Below are positions 1-12,577 of a stretch of 64,000 nt of DNA, one piece after another (the first letter of the stretch is position 1; every line of letters begins with the position of its first letter). The notes under the pieces are model-generated. The model had not been told where the DNA came from, did not search any database, and was given only the letters and a program-made list of their open reading frames with translations. The stretch covers positions 7,405,231 through 7,469,230 of the forward strand of contig NC_051071.1 in NCBI RefSeq assembly GCF_004664715.2, given 5' to 3'. Made by a program: the position numbers and the translations under genes. This DNA comes from Peromyscus leucopus. Taxonomy: Eukaryota > Chordata > Mammalia > Rodentia > Cricetidae.

Positions 1-1610
1 TCAGAAATGCAGCAATCATAGGTCTAATTTGTAATTTTTTAAAAGTCTTTTATGTTTGAACTTAATGGCAATAACATACCAGTGAGTTTAATGTTTAACA
101 AATAGAGATTTGTGAATTATTATGTAGTTACTGATATTTAATAAAGCATGATTTGCCTTCAAGTGAAGAAGCCAGAAAGTATGGGAAACTTTTTTAAGTA
201 TAAAAGATGAAAAATGATCAACAAGATGTTTTCCATTAATGATTTGAAAAAAGTATCTAAATAGTTTCAATTTTTAGACAAATAAATTTAGGGGTAGATA
301 CCATATTCATTTAATGATCATCTTACATTTCAACAAAAAACATCAAATCTCTGTGTCCTCCAATAAAATGAAATGATGAAGCTTTTCCCCCAGGGTATCA
401 TTTCTTCTCATTGTTAAAAGAGTTGGAAACTGACCATAGAGAAGCTATGAAAGCCAAACACTTCAAATGACGCATCTTGTGAAATCTAATTTTACCTGTT
501 CCCAGCTGCATTTATTTTTTTTTGTATTTTTCATTCTATAAAAATTACAATCCTAGGAAAGCTTATATTCAGACTCATTTTTTATGTCTGATTTAATATA
601 AATACAGTTTGGAAACCTCATTTAAAATGATCTAGATGAATAGATTAGTTTACTATTCCTTGCTTCTCCACAATCACCAAGGCTGTATCAAGCAACACCA
701 GGTATCAGAGGTCTGGTGATATGGGATGTAGCAGACAGAGATCAAGTGCTTATTTGTTGTCACTCAGTCAAAAGTCACTGTGGTTAGAGTTTAACATGGA
801 ATATGCAGTGGACAGTACTTTAACAAAGATAAATGAATTCCTCGTGCTTTCTCATCATTATTATGGTATTGTCTAGGAATCTCTCTTCTTTATAAATCAT
901 AAAAAAAAAATCCTAAGGCATATATATTAGAAAAGTTTACTGACAATTGACCAGTCTAACAGTAAGAAGTAATTCTATCTCCATGGGATAAAGTCTGAAG
1001 AGATGTAAAAATTATATTCAATATCTATGAAAGAGTATAAGGTAGTAGATTGAGAGTAAAATAAATAAACGTGTAAAATTTCAAGTGAATAAAATACCAT
1101 GTTGTGTTTGGGAGAACTGAAGACTTTAGTGATGATTGATAATATCTCAGCTAAAAATGCTCTGTGCCTACTCTAAAAATTCTATTTTAATAGAGTCAAT
1201 ACATAATTAGTGAAATTGAGTGGGCAGGTACATCAGGAACTAACTGTGGTAGCAAATGATTCTTAAAGGCATTGGTGACATAAACTTGAGCATCAGCTGC
1301 ATCATACTGTATGTGAGCAAACACTAGTAAGTAAAAACTATTCAAGGAAATAAGGTACCAAAAATGGCAAATGGGACTTCATGACACTACAAAGTGTCTC
1401 ATAGCAAAATAAATAATATATGAAGTATCTTCAAGGTACTATTAAGTCAGATTGTCCATGTAAATTCTGGTTACACCTTAATGTAAAGAAAATAAAAAGA
1501 GCATAGGGTTTCACTTCCCCCTATTTATGAGTCAATGCACTGGTTGTCTCTATCTCATGTATCATTTCTGGATAAGAGAGACAGGACTTTACTACACATA
1601 GCAGCAGAAA
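1..1610. other. Unique AT-rich non-coding DNA
   Basis: No repeat family or coding signal is recognisable here. The only long open frame (88-270, minus) is short, low in complexity and resembles no family I know. Confidence 0.6.
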
Positions 1611-1614
1611 AATG

Positions 1615-1955
1615 AGGGTTAATCTACAGTGACAATTAATGAGACATATCCACATAGTTTATCTGATAGTCAAAAGTTTATTTTAAGTTAACTTACAGCA
1701 AGCAAAGGTAGTTGGTTGCAGGATCCAAGAAAGGCAAGGCCAGGTCTAGTGCAGTTCTCTGGAGAACTCTGAGTTATTCTGTAGCATCCAGCATCCAGGA
1801 TCATGAGGTAGCTGAGAGAGTGAACACATAGGCATTTTAGGTCTTAAGAGGTCCCTGTGTCAGCCATTTCCTGGGTGGGGGCAGATACCTAGCAGTTACC
1901 TGCTGCTTACTAGGCGTGGTGCTTCAGGGGTGAAGCACAGACAACCACCCCTACA
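1615..1955 (-). mobile_element. LTR-like repeat, minus strand, unclassified
   Basis: Read on the minus strand, the block opens with TGTAGGGGTGGTTGTC (ending at plus position 1955). A GC-richer U3-like part follows, then an AATAAA-type signal (plus-strand tttatt near 1678) about 60 bp before the presumed end. GC content and CpG use differ sharply from the AT-rich flanks, which suggests an insertion. It looks like a rodent ERV solo LTR. The left end near 1615 is a guess, and no target-site duplication was found. Confidence 0.4.
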
Positions 1956-3785
1956 TTAATCTAGTTTATTTTTTCTGCTACAGAGTCAAAGTAGTTCACT
2001 TAGATAGTAGCTACACATGCAGTTACAGTACAGAATAACACTGAATATAAACTTAACTGACTAAAAGGCAGCAAGTAATCTGATTTGTTCCCAATGAGTA
2101 CATGCACTGATCTATCAGTATTGCTCTCTGAAAATATTACCCTGAGAAACACCCATGGTGAGAAGCTGGAAAAGACCTTGTATTCTTAAGCCCAAGACAC
2201 TTGTTTGGGTGTGAGAAACCACCCATGACTATCACCCAAAAAAAGCCCACACAAGAAATCTGAAATAAGTTGACACCCAAAACCATGTAAATATGTAATT
2301 AGTGTTTTATTAGTTAGTTGCAAGAGAATAAAATTTCTCTTAATTCTTGATATTTATGTAAAAACCCATATATCCTTTAGTCAAGGAAATATTTTACTCT
2401 CAAATTATAATAATAAAAACTGTGTTATATATTATTACATATTCTTGAAAAAAAGGCTTCATCTAGAAGAACAATGAAGATCCAATTCAGATTGACATCA
2501 GGATAAGGCTTCTGTTGAAAATTATTTCACAGCATTTAATCAAGGTTTATAAAGACAAAACTAAAGCTATCCTATCTATGCTCAACATTCTTCACTCTCT
2601 TCCTTATGTCTTATTAATATTTTTCATTTTCATTTTAGAAATTCATAGTACAAATTCATTTTACATTTATTTATATGCATTTTGAGCTATATATAGAGCA
2701 TATTTCCCCATATACTCCACTTCTCTCAAAATCACTAAGACTTGCAGAAATGATGGACAGAAAGATTGGCATTGTGCTGGTAACTAACTAGCCTAGAACA
2801 TAAGCCATTGTGGGAATGCTTTTGCCATGCAAGGGATAGAGACTTTGACAAGAAATATATTTGGAAGATAGAAAACAAAACAGCAACAACCCCCCAAAAA
2901 AACCCCAAGAGTTCAACATGTGGGAGATAGCCAGAGGTAGACATCAATCCTGTTCTGACTTATTAGCATTTTGTTTCTCTATTTTCACTGTCAGTGGAGG
3001 TAAACCATAGATTAAGTAGTTTACAAAAAATTTAAGGGGGAAAAAGTGGTTAGAGTTAGGATAAGGAACATGGGAAGAAATGGTCATGCATCTACAGGGG
3101 AGAAAAAAGCAATTTGCGTAGTTGGTAAAGTCAGAGAAGTAGTATTCTAATAAAGTAATGAAAACCGTGTGAATACTACTGGGGACTCTTGTAAAATAAA
3201 TACACCAAAGACACAATGGGAGTATTGACATGGAGGTCACTGATGAACAATATCTATAATTTTTGTTGAGTTGCAGGTATGGAAGACAAATAGTATATCA
3301 GAATCTAAATATTTTGTATGGTTCTGTCAGTGGTCAAAACAATACACAAGGATATTTTCTCTGTAAAAATTAACTAAAGAAAGGAATTTAATAGTAAGAA
3401 AAATAGAAAATTTATCAATATAAGGTTTTAGCAAAGCCTAGTAATTACCTTAATACAATTAGTAATAACTATCATATATGACTCATTTTACACAAGTCTT
3501 TTTAAAAGAAGGAATAAGATATCTAGGTAAAATTATTTTTCAGGGAGCAATTGGAGAGAATTTAGAAGACATTTAAGAGTCTTTGGCAAGAAATGTTCAA
3601 ATATGCTAGAAATGCAGTTAAACATACGTATGTTAAAATTTATTAAAATAAGATCTATAACATTTAAACCAGTAGATAAAAAAGAAGACAAAAGTGAAAA
3701 ATGCTAAATGTCAAATGACTAAGCATTTTAAGGATAATTTTGGATAAATAATATCTATACAAATATAAGCAAAATATAGGAATAT
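1956..3785. other. Non-coding DNA, no recognised repeat
   Basis: AT-rich sequence. Two minus-strand open stretches (2735-2947 and 2944-3240) show no domain, no periodicity and no resemblance to a known family, so I treat them as chance. Confidence 0.5.
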
Positions 3786-3789
3786 GAGC

Positions 3790-4278
3790 CAATGTTGCAG
3801 AGACTGTTTTTACAGATTTCAAGCTACACTACAGAGAGATGGGGTAATAACAGTGTGGTACTGGCATAGAACAGATATGTAGATCAATGGAACAAAATTA
3901 AAGATCCAAACACAAGTATATTTAACTGCAGCACTCTGATACAAAAGTTCAAAAACAGACCCTAGAGCAAAGATATCATCTTCATCAAATGGTGTGGAAA
4001 TAACTAGCTGTTCACATCTAAAATAATGAAATTGGACCTATGTCTATAGCTCTGCACAAAACAACTCCTAATGGATTAAAGACCTTAATGTGAAACCTGA
4101 AACACTGAATCTTCTAGAAGAGAACACACTCAGTACCATATAAGATATTGGTATAGGAAAGGAATTTTTGGATAGGACTCCATTTGTCCAGGAAGTAAAG
4201 TCAACAATTAATAAATAAGACTTCCTAAATAAAAAAAAATCAGCATAGCAAAGTAAATAATTAACTGAGTTAATAGAA

Positions 4279-4328
<50 letters not shown>

Positions 4329-4870
4329 TTAAGTAGACATAAAATAATATGATTCCCTATGGCTTATTATTCCCTATTCCCACAAACATTCTTAGTGCTA
4401 TTTATTTAGTACTGGGATGGAAGCTCATACATAAAACAAAAAAATAAAAATGAGCTATTTGGAAAGTGGGTGATGGATCTGAACAGAAATGTTAAAGAAA
4501 GTAATAAACTAGCTAAGAAATATCTCAAAAAGTGCTCAACCCCTTAGTAAATAGGGAAACACAAAACTACTTTGAGATTTCATCTTAGCCCAATCAGAAT
4601 AGTGAAGATAAGCAAAACAACCAACAACAAAAGCTAGAAGGCATTTGGAAAAGAGGGAAGACTGGTTCACTGTCAGTTGGATTGCAATCAGGTCCAACAA
4701 TGCTGAAAATATATGAAGAATTCTTAAAATACTGAAAAGAAACCTACCATATTAGCCAGCTATACCACTTCTTGCCATAAGCCCCAAGGACTCAGCATCC
4801 TACTCAACAAATACTTGCTCAGCAATTTGGCTTTTAGTCCCACCAAAACGTAGATCAGTGTAGAAAATGA
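3790..4870 (+). mobile_element. Old L1 ORF2 fragment, plus strand
   Basis: Translation in shifting frames gives ORF2-like text. The part just after the reverse transcriptase is at 3820-3900 (the 'wyw.rDrq.DqwNrie' area, decayed). Later C-terminal pieces appear at 4480-4700, where the DNA encodes a recognisable 'KKYLKKCST' followed by a 'tTLRFHLsPIR' block. Many stops and indels show an ancient copy. A (GT)22 tract at 4281-4324 splits it into two parts. No 3'UTR or poly(A) tail is visible. Confidence 0.75.
4281..4324 (+). repeat. (GT)22 microsatellite
   Basis: An uninterrupted run of GT dinucleotides inside the L1 fossil. A pure run of this length is likely length-polymorphic. Confidence 0.97.
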
Positions 4871-5116
4871 ACAGTCAGCATGCTGTCACAGCCCTCAGAC
4901 TGTATAGGTTGTTGAAGCCTGAGGAACATGTTCATATGCCTCTCTTTGGCCAGCCCCTCAAAGTTGGGATTTTTTTACTGGAGTCTGAATACCAACTGTA
5001 AGGGTGGGTGGCAAGACTGGTGTAAGGGTACATTTCATAGTGAAATGTCAGCTTGATTAGAACCCTCACAATCCTAGTATTGCATAAAAACTAATATTTA
5101 AAATAAAGGCCCATTT

Positions 5117-5220
5117 ATATGTCTCTATCTATTAATCTCTCTATTATCTACCCATCTATTTTATTTATCATGTACCTATCTACCTATCATCTATCTGTCC
5201 ATCATCTATTTCATCTACTT
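5117..5220 (+). repeat. Degenerate (TATC)n tract
   Basis: Imperfect tatc/tacc tetranucleotide units (atctatctattaatctctc..., acctatctacctatcatc) over about 100 bp. This is a decayed tetranucleotide microsatellite. Confidence 0.7.
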
Positions 5221-6520
5221 AGATCCTTTCTCTCATTAGAAATATTTATTATTATCTTTGTCATTATCTTGCCCTAGAATAACTGAGCTCTATAGGCAAT
5301 TCATATTCAGTGAGAATGTAAAGATATTTTAAAATGAGTTTCTCAAAGTATTTAATCCAAATGCCAAGTAATAATGGTGCTTAACGTATTTAGAATTGAA
5401 ATACATTTCTTTCTTATTTAACATACTATTACACAGTTTAAGCTTTCTTAACAGATTTTTAATCTTTAGCTTAGGAATTATTTTAATTTAAGGATTATTA
5501 ATATAAAATAAGTTATAGCAAGAATAATTTAATGATTAATTCTGTATACTCACATTACTCAGTAAAAGTTAATAAGAAAAAATTTCTGTAGAGTTTTGTT
5601 TTTCAACTGTATTCTTGAGTATAACCCAATAAATCTGATTTATAGAGCAATTATGCAAAACTCTTTTTTACTATCACTTGGATTAACTGTATTCTAGGAA
5701 GTAATCTAATCAAACAGTGACTGAGGCACAGCATGTCTTCCAAATGAGAACATAAAAGCTGGGTATTTTTCATTCTTTTCTAAAGTCCTGTCTGAGTCTC
5801 CATGAGCTCTGGGAACATTTCTCTCTGTCCTGAAATGACTATAAGTTTATCAAGCATAACCTCATAAGAAAATGTCTAAGCCTGTAATAATGTTGGTCAG
5901 TTATATGACTTACGAAAGTCACTAAATGTTTCAAGCAACAGGTAATTTGTGGAATCCCATTCTCTTATTTATAATGAATCTATCCAGAGGCTCTGGAACA
6001 TTCCTTCATTATTTCCAGCTATGTGACTCAAAATTCGAGGAAATTAGTGATGAAATTTTATTTCAATTCTAAATTCAAATCTGTCTCACTAATCATCATT
6101 AAATAGTGATTGTGCTCAAGATGCCTGGGGAAATCCAGAATAGAATCTTGAGAAGAACATGGTATTTGGATATTTATGCATCTGAAATATTTCTTTGTAC
6201 ATATCACTTCAAATAATGTTGAAAATTTATATATACAATGGTATATCTTAAGATTATTAAAGACATTTTATTAAAATTCTAATTAGAAAGGACAAGTAAT
6301 TTAAAAGAATTTTTAATTCATATATCATTAAAATGTTATACTTTTAAAGTATATTAATTTTAGCGTATATATATGTTCTAATTAGTTCTTACATATCATT
6401 TTATCTTGCCTAATACATATTTGGATTGCATTTAGTCTAAAAAATTTTAGTGAAATCTAAATGTACTAATTTTAAAATACACAGATGAAAATTCTTATTC
6501 TTTTGGAACAAAACACATAT

Positions 6521-6561
<41 letters not shown>

Positions 6562-9212
6562 TGATCATTATGTAAGTACAATATATACTTGTGTAGTAAA
6601 TTTTATTTAACCCCAATATTTTAAATTTTGAGGTGTTCTGATAAATTCTCTCTTCATTTATTATCACAAAATATCACTTCAAATATTGAAAATGTATAAA
6701 CATTTTAAAAAATAATTATAAAATACAAAATGTAACTATAATTTATCTCTTTTAGATAAAGTTGTAAAAATTGATTTTAAAAATATAAGGACAGATTGGT
6801 TTTTTTTTACTTTCATATGACTAGACATTTTTCTTTCATTTTGATAAATCTTAATAATCTTATGAATGTAAATTAAGAGCTAATATAGTTCTATATTAAA
6901 TATCAAATAGTGACCAATTATCAATGTTATTTTGGATGTTCAGTGTGTTGGGAGCATCATTAATTACTATGTCAATTTTGTTAAAAATTGAATATTAATT
7001 ACATCTTGCAAATTTATTTTAATCAAAAATTAGAATTACTCAGTTTCTCAACATAAATGATAATATTTTATTTACTTATTTTTCACAATGGGAGAAAGAC
7101 TAAGAAAAAATTTAATATGTACTAACAATTGGTGAATTCTCAGGAAGACATTGTTATGAAAAGGAACATAAATGGAAATTTAAATTGAAATTTTTAATAA
7201 AAGTTTCTTAAAACTTTCATGCATATGTACTCCTAGGAAGATCTTCATACACTACAGTGGGTATTTACAACCTCATTTGCATCTACTGGAGTAAAGTTCT
7301 GGCCTGAAGGATTTTTTGATTTCAGATTTTCTCAAACTGAGTTATTCTTGGACAATATCTCCTGAGCCACTAGCAGCGACAACAGGTTTCTAACAGGTAT
7401 GCATTTCTGAAAGGAAGTTTTTGGTTTACATGCTCCTTGAGTCCAGACAACATGTTGTTCCATGGCAATATACTTCCAAATCCTCAGCTCAAGCTTTGTG
7501 TAATAAGCTACAGATCCATCACAAACTCTACAACTTTCCTTGTGTATTTATCAAATATGGTGTTATCAAGTTACACATTTCAACTTATCTGGTCTTAGAA
7601 TAGACAGCACAGAAGGCTGAAAATTATTAAGGGAGACAGACTTCTAGACATGGCGATTGAGATCACTGTTTTATTGAGGAGGTCTGATGCTTTTCCACCA
7701 ATTCATGAGTTTTATTCACTTTTAGGAAAGATGAGCATATAGCTAATTACATCCAAAGAGCAATATGTTTTATATTTAGGATGCATATAAATGATAAGAT
7801 TCTCATTAAGGAAAAATGGTGCATAAACATTGTAAGATATGTCAAACTCGAGGATACTTCTGAACACTCTCATCCCTTGAAGGCTAAAGCAAAGTCCTCT
7901 AATGCCCCCATAGCATGTTGGCTCTAATATTCATTTTCTTATTAAGAAGGTTAATCTATGAAAGAAACCTCAAAACTAAACATGAGCAGGAGGATCATGC
8001 ATTATACTGGCAATACATAATATAGAATTACTGTTCAAAGTGCTGCCTGGTCAAAAGAAACTTATGTAAGTACAAGTGAAATGGATATTCTCTTTACAAT
8101 TTACCCAAACCTATTAAAAGATAGAATTGAGCTTGACAGGATGCGTCATGTGTAATTGTCCTTATGTGCACAATTTATCTCATCTAACAGTGCAGTTAAA
8201 TCTGTAGCATCCCATAGCAATAATCACCATGCTGAGTATTTCAGAAATCCCTGTCTCTAATGCATAATTCAACAAAATGAATGGGCACTTTTAGATTCTT
8301 CAGTGTAAAACTCACATCGATATTTAACATTTTATAAACAATGTCCCCTCCCCTCATTGATGTAAAGGAACTGCATTTATTTACCTGTAATTCACAGCCT
8401 GGGCTCTATATTATTTCCTTCTCTGTCATGTGATTTTGAATATTCCTTTTATAGAAATAAAGGTGAATTTTAGTTCAACAGGCGTGTTTATTTAGGTACT
8501 AACTAGCCATGATTAATGCATGGCCATTAACTGTATCTTTCAATATAACTGAAGTTCCTTGAGAAGAACCTGGCAGGTGTGCAAGGCACAGAGACTGTTT
8601 CTAGAGCTGGATTTTACTGTTGTAATTTTCTTATCTTGTCCCAGGACCTCATCACCACTCGCACTCATCAACAAGTAGTAATGGTTCCTGTGCTGTTCAC
8701 CACATCAGCTAGTGATGATTTGGGAAAACCCAAAGCCTTTTCATTTTATCTTGACCAAGCATCTTTTGAAGGATAGCTCAATATGTAGCTCCTAACCATG
8801 GCACCAGTGGTTGCCCTTGCTCAGGCACTGTCTTCAAATCCAGAGTTTGTGCTTCTGTAGTAAAATGACTCTTCATTACACATGATCTTGTTTGGTACTT
8901 GATTCCCACATTTCTCTGTTCTTCACTATAGTGCAAAATGTCCATAGCCCAGAAATAATAGGACTGCCATTCTTGAATTTCCCTGGAGGTAGAATTTTGT
9001 CTGGAGGTGTCAGTAGTTCTGAAGGATCAAGTCTAGAACATCCATCATGATGACTGATCTTGCTTTCACCCTAGAGGAAAAGCTCTCAACATGATGGAGT
9101 TTCACAAAGTATTGACACTCTAATCTATGGCTCTGATTTAATTCAGAAGTAAAATCTAGTGGGTGTGAATTTTGTGAAGCTCCTTGAGACAATGTATTAT
9201 ACTACAATGGTT
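5221..9212. other. AT-rich non-coding DNA with one (CA)n tract
   Basis: About 4 kb with no recognised interspersed repeat and no supported exon. Open frames at 7421-7603, 8579-8776 and 9010-9192 are short and unrecognisable. The interval includes the (CA)n tract at 6525-6558. Confidence 0.5.
6525..6558 (+). repeat. (CA)17 microsatellite
   Basis: A simple CA run preceded by acatatacat. The cysteine/valine-rich minus-strand open frame over it (6437-6667) is an artefact of the GT repeat. Confidence 0.95.
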
Positions 9213-9224
9213 AAGAATCACAAA

Positions 9225-9467
9225 GGACTGAGTGGTGATGGTGCATGCCTTTAATTCCAGCACTCTGGAAGCAGAGCCAGGTGGATCTCTGTGAGTTTGA
9301 AGCCAGCCTGGTCTACAGATTGAGATCCAGGACAGGCACCAAAACTACACAGAGAAATGCTGTCCTGAAAACCAAACCAAACCAAACCAAACCAAACCAA
9401 ACCAAACCAAACCAAACAAAACAAAACAAAACAAAACAAAACAAAACAAAACAAAACAAAAACACAA
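9225..9467 (+). mobile_element. B1 SINE with expanded pentanucleotide tail
   Basis: A full-length B1 body: a worn left end (ctgagtggtgatggtgcatgcc), then ccagcactctggaagcagagccag, a B-box area gtgagtttgaagcc, and an end at agagaaatgctgtcctg. The usual A-rich tail has grown into about nine ACCAA units (9371-9415) then about nine ACAAA units (9416-9460). Flanking 12-bp direct repeats AAGAATCACAAA (9213-9224) and AAGAACCACAAA (9468-9479) differ at one base and mark the target-site duplication. The 111-aa and 75-aa open frames over it are repeat artefacts. Confidence 0.92.
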
Positions 9468-9479
9468 AAGAACCACAAA

Positions 9480-11639
9480 TCTACAACAATCTAGAAGATT
9501 CCTTAAATGAACTATTTTTTGCACTGATTTTCAAGAGTAGGAAATTATTGAAAGCACCTACTATTTTCCTTAAAAATTAGGATCAATTGAAATATTTCAT
9601 ATGTTAGATATGAATTCCCTGTTTTGTCATATGAAAAGTAGTTGGTTATTATTGTCTCTTATATAATTTGGCCTACAGAGAAGTTTACACCCCTCAGAGA
9701 GGGAAGTCCCAATATGAAGGCAAGTTATTTTATGCTCTTGAACAACTTAAGTAACCTTTGGAGCTACAATAGGATATGTTATTACATATTGACATTGAAA
9801 CACTAGCCGATAAAAGTAATATTCTTTGCTCATGTGTTTGAGCATTAATAAGGGCTGAGGATATAAGGGACATATTTAGACATAATAGCTTTTAACCAAA
9901 TTTCCTTTCGTTTACTAAGATGTATTCATCTCTTCATGTATGTATAGTGCACAGAAACAAAGTATGTATTTCAAAAACAGAAGTGTTTCTAGGAATGTGG
10001 TAGATGAAGAGGTTGAACAATGGCAGTATTATACTAATTTGGGACCTTTCAAGATCTAGGTGATTTTCTTACCTTATAAATGATTCCAAAATCTGAATAT
10101 TTCTACTTACAAATAAAATAGCTAAATCATTCAAAGAAGTGTGGAGTGGGTGTGGTTTTGTGGAAACATTTATTAATATACCACTACCAGTTATTATAGA
10201 ACTCTTATCTAGATTTGACATAACAAGAATAGTATAATGGAGACTTCTGGGGAGATATTTTGATTGAGAATTTGGCTAAAAAAGGTCCAGGAATGTGAAA
10301 AGTACATCAAAGAACCATGACCTTAGAACCATGAGTGAGCAATACCTTCAATAGTAAGAACCTAATGTAAAGGGAAGAAAGAAGTCACGGAGGAGAAAAC
10401 TCAGTCTTTTTCTGGAATAGTTCATTTGTAGTTAAGAAGAAAGTAATCTTCCCAGTATTTAAAAGTGTCTCCTTGGTTGCTGGTCAGATTTTGTCCTAAG
10501 ATCCCCATGACTTGATTCTGTCTTACAATCATCACTTGTAATCTCCCAGAGCATAGCGCAGCAAACATATTTTATTTTCACATTCTTTACACCATCAGTA
10601 ACACAAAGAAAACATTTTGCAAACTGCAGCAGCCACTAAGATGAAAGCATTCTTTCTTTGCCTTGATACAGTGCTTATCCGAGCTTGGTAAAATTAGCCA
10701 TGATTATTGTGTCCCTATAAAAGAACATGCTGTGACCCACTGCAAACTAACAAAATGCATTCTTGGGCCACAATGACTCATAATTTAGGTTACAAAATTT
10801 CAGTTGTGTCTATAAATTCAAGATGTCCTAATTAAATTAACAAATGTATTTAAAAGCACACCAGGAATAATAACCAGGAATAATTGTTTTGCAACCTGCC
10901 ATCCTGATGAAGAAAAGGCAAAAGTACTTTTCATCTCACTGTCCCTGGTCTATATTAAAAATCTTGACATTGATATTTATTTTTGAAAAGGAACATCATT
11001 GAATCTGTTAGTAATCTTGACCACAGGAGAATGTGCAAGTTGCTGCCAAACTGTGACATGTTTTCACAATTTTAATCAAATAAACTGCTTAAGTAAGTGA
11101 TACAATCTAAATTTGGAAATGAAATTTTTGAGTTATTTTTCTTCAAATACATGACTGCTTGTTAATAAAGCTGAAGCTTGTGAGATCCCAGAATTTTCTG
11201 CAGCCACTGATTGTGTGCTGTTTACAAGCAATCCATGGTTTGCCTAGCTGCTGCCAATAAAATATTAATGCAATCAGATTGAAACCGTTTTCTTTCATAT
11301 TCATCTTACTAAAAGTGATACTGTAAAGCATTTTATTAAAATGAACCAAATATAATTTCATTTCACTGTGCATATGTAAGTTTAGAAATATCAGAGTGAA
11401 GCATTCAAGATTTTTAAAATTTTTTCTTTGTTTTATTTGGATTGGGTCTATATGGGCTTTATAGGCTTTTCAGCAAAGAGTTACTAGATAAGCTGGTATG
11501 CCAGGAAATATCGACACTGCTAAGGGCACAGACTCATCTCTGCATTTATAACATACTTTGGAAATAATAGTGTGCACACGCGCGCATGCACAAACACAAT
11601 AAGAAGATAAGGCAATGTTTCTCAGGAGGTGTGACATGA
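9480..11639. other. Unique non-coding DNA
   Basis: No recognised repeat and no exon-like open frame. Around 10600-10950 the sequence is of more even composition and could hold conserved non-coding DNA, but that cannot be judged without an alignment. Confidence 0.45.
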
Positions 11640-11642
11640 TGC

Positions 11643-11795
11643 TGACCCTGTGTTAGCATAACTGATGCTATACTGAGTCTATGTTAGGCTTACCTGATGT
11701 TATTTTGAGCCTAGGTTAGGAATAACTGATATTATATTGAGCCTAGGTTAGGAATAACTGTGTTATACTGAGCCTAGGTGAGACTGATGTGCTCC
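11643..11795 (+). repeat. Short minisatellite, unit about 40 bp, about four copies
   Basis: Related units follow one another: 'gagcctaggttaggaataactg' plus 'a t/g...ttatattgagcctagg', with a more diverged first copy (ctgtgttagcataactgatgctatactgagtc). The two central copies are nearly identical and the outer ones have drifted. Confidence 0.8.
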
Positions 11796-11954
11796 TAAGC
11801 TTTCTATGTCATTAGAAAATCTGCATTTAGCAACAGAAAATTGAAAACTAGCTCCATAAGGGTTCTTTCTTGCATCATAATTGTCATGGGACACTGGCTT
11901 CCCCAAACTATGGAGCTAACAGTCATATAGTTAAACACTGTCTTACATCATGCA

Positions 11955-12278
11955 AACAGTTATTGATTTAATGCAGAAACTGATATCATATCAAGCACTC
12001 TCTTGACTTATGTATGCCTTGGCATATCAGTATATGGTCTCTTCCCCAGAGCTTGGAGAACCCCATGAAAATTTAGGAGGAAATACTGTAGGCATCAGAG
12101 GGGATGGAGGACACTCAAAAGAACACAGCTCACTGAATCAACTAAGCAGAACTCACATTGGCTCGTGGAGACTAAAGAAACGAGCACAGGACCTAAAAAC
12201 ATCTTTACCTCTGCATATATGTATAGCTGTTAGCTTTGTGGTTTTTGTTGGACTCCTAACAGTGGGAGGAGGTAAAGT
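11955..12278 (+). mobile_element. Lx-type L1 3'UTR fragment
   Basis: The stretch matches the pattern of older rodent L1 3'UTRs seen again at 16140-16400 and 55500-55760: 'aatgcagaaactgatatc', 'aggcatcagaggggatggagg', 'gaatcaactaagcag.actca.a..ggctc' and 'tatgtatagctgttagctt...gactcctaacagtg'. It stops abruptly at about 12278, where L1 ORF2 sequence starts. This is therefore a separate fragment placed upstream of the next L1. The 121-aa frame 12010-12375 spans the junction and is not a gene. Confidence 0.7.
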
Positions 12279-12521
12279 AGCCCCCCATATCCTATCAGAC
12301 CACTATGGGTTTAAACTGTATTTCAACAACAAGAGAAACAAGAGAAAGCCTACAAACTCATGGAAACTCATATAAACTCTCAACTGAATGACTCCTGGGT
12401 CAAGCGAGAAATAAGAAATTAAAAACTTCCTAGAATTCAAAGAAAATAAATGAACAACATACCCAAATGTATGAGATGCAAAGAAAGCAGTGCTAAGGGG
12501 AAAGAATTCCCTACATTAGGG

Positions 12522-12577
<56 letters not shown>

